64,000 nucleotides of DNA from an uncultured Rhodospirillales bacterium (GTDB lineage: Bacteria > Pseudomonadota > Alphaproteobacteria > ATCC43930 > CGMCC-115725). The stretch lies in assembly GCA_903828515.1 (NCBI GenBank), contig CAIKMD010000006.1, forward strand, positions 310,001 to 374,000. The letters are read 5' to 3'. Made by a program: the position numbers and the translations under genes. Every line of letters begins with the position of its first letter. Within the stretch, counting starts at the first letter, position 1. Below, piece after piece: positions 62,089 through 64,000 of the stretch. The notes beneath the pieces were generated by a model. That model was not told the origin of the DNA and did not search any database. It saw only the letters and a program-made list of their open reading frames with translations.

Positions 62089-62958
62089 ATGACCTCGACC
62101 CCTTCTTCGCTCGACGAACTGCGCCGCCACATCGACCAGCTCGACGACGAGTTGCACGATGTGCTGATGCGTCGTGCCGAGATCGTCGAGGCGATCGGCG
62201 CGCTCAAGAAAGCTGACGCGACGCCGGCGATGCGGCCCGGCCGCGAAGCGCGCATTCTGCGCCGCCTCATGGCGCGCCATCGCGGCGGATTCCCGCGACC
62301 GATCCTGGTGCGTCTTTGGCGCGAATTGCTTTCGGGCTCGGTTGCGATGCAGGGCGAAGTTCCGGTGGCGGTCTATGTCCCGGCGTCGTCGTCCGGTCTC
62401 TGGGATCTCGCGCGCGATCATTACGGCAGTCACGCGCCGCTGACCGCGTTTCGCACCGCGGGCGACGTCGTCGGCGCGGTGAGCGACGGCCGCGCCGTGC
62501 TGGGCGTCCTGCCGCTGCCCGGTCAGGGCGGCGGCGAAACCTGGTGGCGGCACTTGCTCGGCGGCGACGTGCCGAAACCGCGCATCATCGCGCGGCTTCC
62601 CTTCGGTGCGCGCGGCAATGCGCGGCTCGAGGGCGACGACGCGCTGGTGATCGGCAAGATCGATCCCGAACCGTCGGACGACGATCGCAGCCTCTTCGCC
62701 ATCGAAACCGACGCCGAGGTCAGCCGCACGCGGGTGACGACCGCGCTGGGCCAGGTCGGCATTGCCGCGACGCTGCTCGACGGCACCGATAAAAATGACA
62801 TCGCGGCACAGCTTTTCGAATATGAGGGCTGGCTCGCGGCCGACGATACGCGGTTGAAGGAATTGCATGCCACGCTGAGCCCGCTCGCCGTGCGGGTCGC
62901 GTTGCTCGGCGCTTATGCGCGCCCGTTGACGCCATCGGTCCTCGCCGGAGCGGAATGA
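62089..62958 (+). CDS. Chorismate mutase (AroQ type) with C-terminal prephenate-dehydratase-like region
   Basis: This is a 289-residue protein. The N-terminal AroQ domain (about 1-90) has LDELRRHIDQLDDELHDVLMRRAEIVEAIG, GREARILRRLMARHRGGF and converts chorismate to prephenate. The remaining 190 residues (VPVAVYVPASSSGLWDLARD, LGVLPLPGQGG and on) look like a diverged prephenate-dehydratase-type binding domain that may have a regulatory role. The stop overlaps the hisC start, and the pair is a familiar alphaproteobacterial aromatic amino acid operon. Confidence 0.88.
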   Translation: MTSTPSSLDELRRHIDQLDDELHDVLMRRAEIVEAIGALKKADATPAMRPGREARILRRLMARHRGGFPRPILVRLWRELLSGSVAMQGEVPVAVYVPASSSGLWDLARDHYGSHAPLTAFRTAGDVVGAVSDGRAVLGVLPLPGQGGGETWWRHLLGGDVPKPRIIARLPFGARGNARLEGDDALVIGKIDPEPSDDDRSLFAIETDAEVSRTRVTTALGQVGIAATLLDGTDKNDIAAQLFEYEGWLAADDTRLKELHATLSPLAVRVALLGAYARPLTPSVLAGAE

Positions 62959-64000
62959 TGGCCGACCAGCCGACGCCACGGCCGGGCATCCTCGATATCG
63001 CGGCCTATGTCGGTGGCGAAGCGAAGATACCGGGGATCGACAAGCCGATCCGGCTTGCCTCCAACGAAAGCGCGCTGGGGCCGAGCGCCAAGGCGCTCGC
63101 GGCTTACCACGCTGCCGCTGCCGACATGTTCCGCTATCCCGACGGGCACGCGAACGAGTTGCGCCGCGCGCTCGGCAAACACCACGGCATCGATTCGGAT
63201 CGCATCGTCTGCGGCGTCGGCTCCGACGACGTCATCCATCTGGTGACCGAGGCTTACGCCGGCGAGGGCGACGAAATTCTTTATGGCCGCCACGGTTTCT
63301 CGATCTATCCGATCGTGGCGCAGACCGTGGGTGCGACGCCCGTGGCGGTCGCCGAAAAGAACCTGACCTTCGACGTCGACGCGACGCTCGCCGCGGTGAC
63401 GCCGCGCACCCGCATCGTTTTCATCGCCAATCCGAACAATCCGACCGGGACCTATATTTCGCGCAACGAATTGCGCCGCCTGCACGCGGGCCTGCCCAAA
63501 TCGGTCATCCTGGTGATCGACGCGGCCTATGCCGAGTTCGTCACCGAAAAGGATTACGATTCGGGGCTCGAGCTGGCCACGACCGAACCCAACGTGATGA
63601 TGACGCGGACCTTCTCGAAGATTTACGCGATGGGCGGGTTGCGTCTCGGCTGGAGCTATTCCAGTGCGGCGATCGCCGACGTCCTCAATCGCATCCGGGG
63701 TCCGTTCAACGTCAATTCGGCCGCCGCGGCGGCCGGCATCGCGGCGGTCGAAGACGTCGAGGCGACGGCGCGCGCGCGCGACCACAACACGACCTGGCGC
63801 ACCTGGTTCACGCGCGAACTGACGGGTTTGGGGCTGGAGCTGACGCCGGCCGTCGCCAATTTCGTGCTGGCGCGGTTTCCGAAATCGCCAAAGGACGCGA
63901 GCGCGGCTTGGGATTTCCTGCGCGGGCGCGGCATTCTGGTGCGCAAGGTCGGCGTCTATCACCTGCCCGAGCATCTGCGGATCACCATCGGCACCGAAGC
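62955..64000 (+). CDS. hisC: Histidinol-phosphate aminotransferase (HisC family), truncated by window end
   Basis: At least 348 residues of a class II PLP aminotransferase are visible. IRLASNESALGPSAKALAAY opens it; ANPNNPTGTYIS, VIDAAYAEF and the PLP Lys in TRTFSKIYAMGGLRLGW are all present. The C-terminal Arg region RITIGTE is reached at the edge. In this operon it probably serves histidine and aromatic amino acid transamination. The start is ATG 62955 or the next codon, overlapping the chorismate mutase stop. Confidence 0.92.
   Translation, partial: MMADQPTPRPGILDIAAYVGGEAKIPGIDKPIRLASNESALGPSAKALAAYHAAAADMFRYPDGHANELRRALGKHHGIDSDRIVCGVGSDDVIHLVTEAYAGEGDEILYGRHGFSIYPIVAQTVGATPVAVAEKNLTFDVDATLAAVTPRTRIVFIANPNNPTGTYISRNELRRLHAGLPKSVILVIDAAYAEFVTEKDYDSGLELATTEPNVMMTRTFSKIYAMGGLRLGWSYSSAAIADVLNRIRGPFNVNSAAAAAGIAAVEDVEATARARDHNTTWRTWFTRELTGLGLELTPAVANFVLARFPKSPKDASAAWDFLRGRGILVRKVGVYHLPEHLRITIGTE

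Overview
The window is high-GC, tightly packed chromosomal DNA that reads as an alphaproteobacterium, probably of the Rhodospirillales/Rhizobiales type. The supporting evidence is a PHA locus with a PhaR repressor, the metX-metW pair divergent from a chorismate mutase-hisC pair, a COQ7-like hydroxylase, a Ros/MucR-like regulator fragment, and many transport and catabolic genes. The species cannot be named from sequence alone. Many neighbouring genes overlap by ATGA/GTGA or sit 1-8 bases apart, so most of the DNA is arranged in operons.

1-6.6 kb: the 5' part of a transketolase/pyruvate-dehydrogenase-E1-like gene, a tandem GNAT acetyltransferase, an isolated HemD-type uroporphyrinogen-III synthase, an MDR oxidoreductase, an LpxR-like outer-membrane protein, a small conserved protein and a sugar-porter-type MFS transporter.

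6.6-43 kb: a long accessory catabolic region. It holds an FAH-fold hydrolase, alpha/beta hydrolases, short-chain dehydrogenases (three with altered YxxxK sites), two ThDP enzymes, two two-domain extradiol-type VOC proteins, a Gfo/Idh/MocA oxidoreductase, a GntR/FCD regulator and hydantoinase/oxoprolinase A and B subunits. It also holds two ACMSD-like amidohydrolases (one Tat-exported, one with a lysine-rich N-terminus), an SsuABC-type ABC importer, a tripartite tricarboxylate transporter with a luciferase-like monooxygenase between its parts, LigA/LigB-type extradiol dioxygenase genes and two tandem DHA2 efflux pumps. The gene content suggests uptake and degradation of an aromatic, heterocyclic or amide-containing compound, but no substrate can be named. 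Housekeeping genes sit inside this region: COQ7-like, DsbB, a DedA-like protein, MaoC and tRNA-Leu(CAA).

42.5-48.3 kb: a protein joining a MucR-like N-terminus to a cold-shock-like domain, a PAS-GGDEF-EAL protein, and a composite mobile structure. The structure contains a REP-associated (Y1/HUH) transposase, five copies of a GGGGACACAATACATAATT-type motif, an AT-richer orphan gene, a HemY fragment, a 90-base hairpin and a second copy of the last 232 bases of the EAL gene region. The four coding differences between the two copies are all synonymous.

48.2-55.4 kb: the polyhydroxyalkanoate locus (phaR, a small coiled-coil gene overlapping a phaC-like synthase by 239 bases, phaA, phaB). It is interrupted by a toxin-antitoxin pair and an orphan phage terminase small subunit with a duplicated HTH, and is bounded by inverted copies of a roughly 120-base repeat. 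Four palindromic elements whose two arms changed together lie in its intergenic DNA.

55.4-64 kb: core metabolism. It holds GloB, a methyltransferase, a DUF3300 (frameshifted)-DUF2950 pair, a carboxymuconolactone-decarboxylase-like protein, MetW-MetX, chorismate mutase and the start of hisC, which runs off the window.
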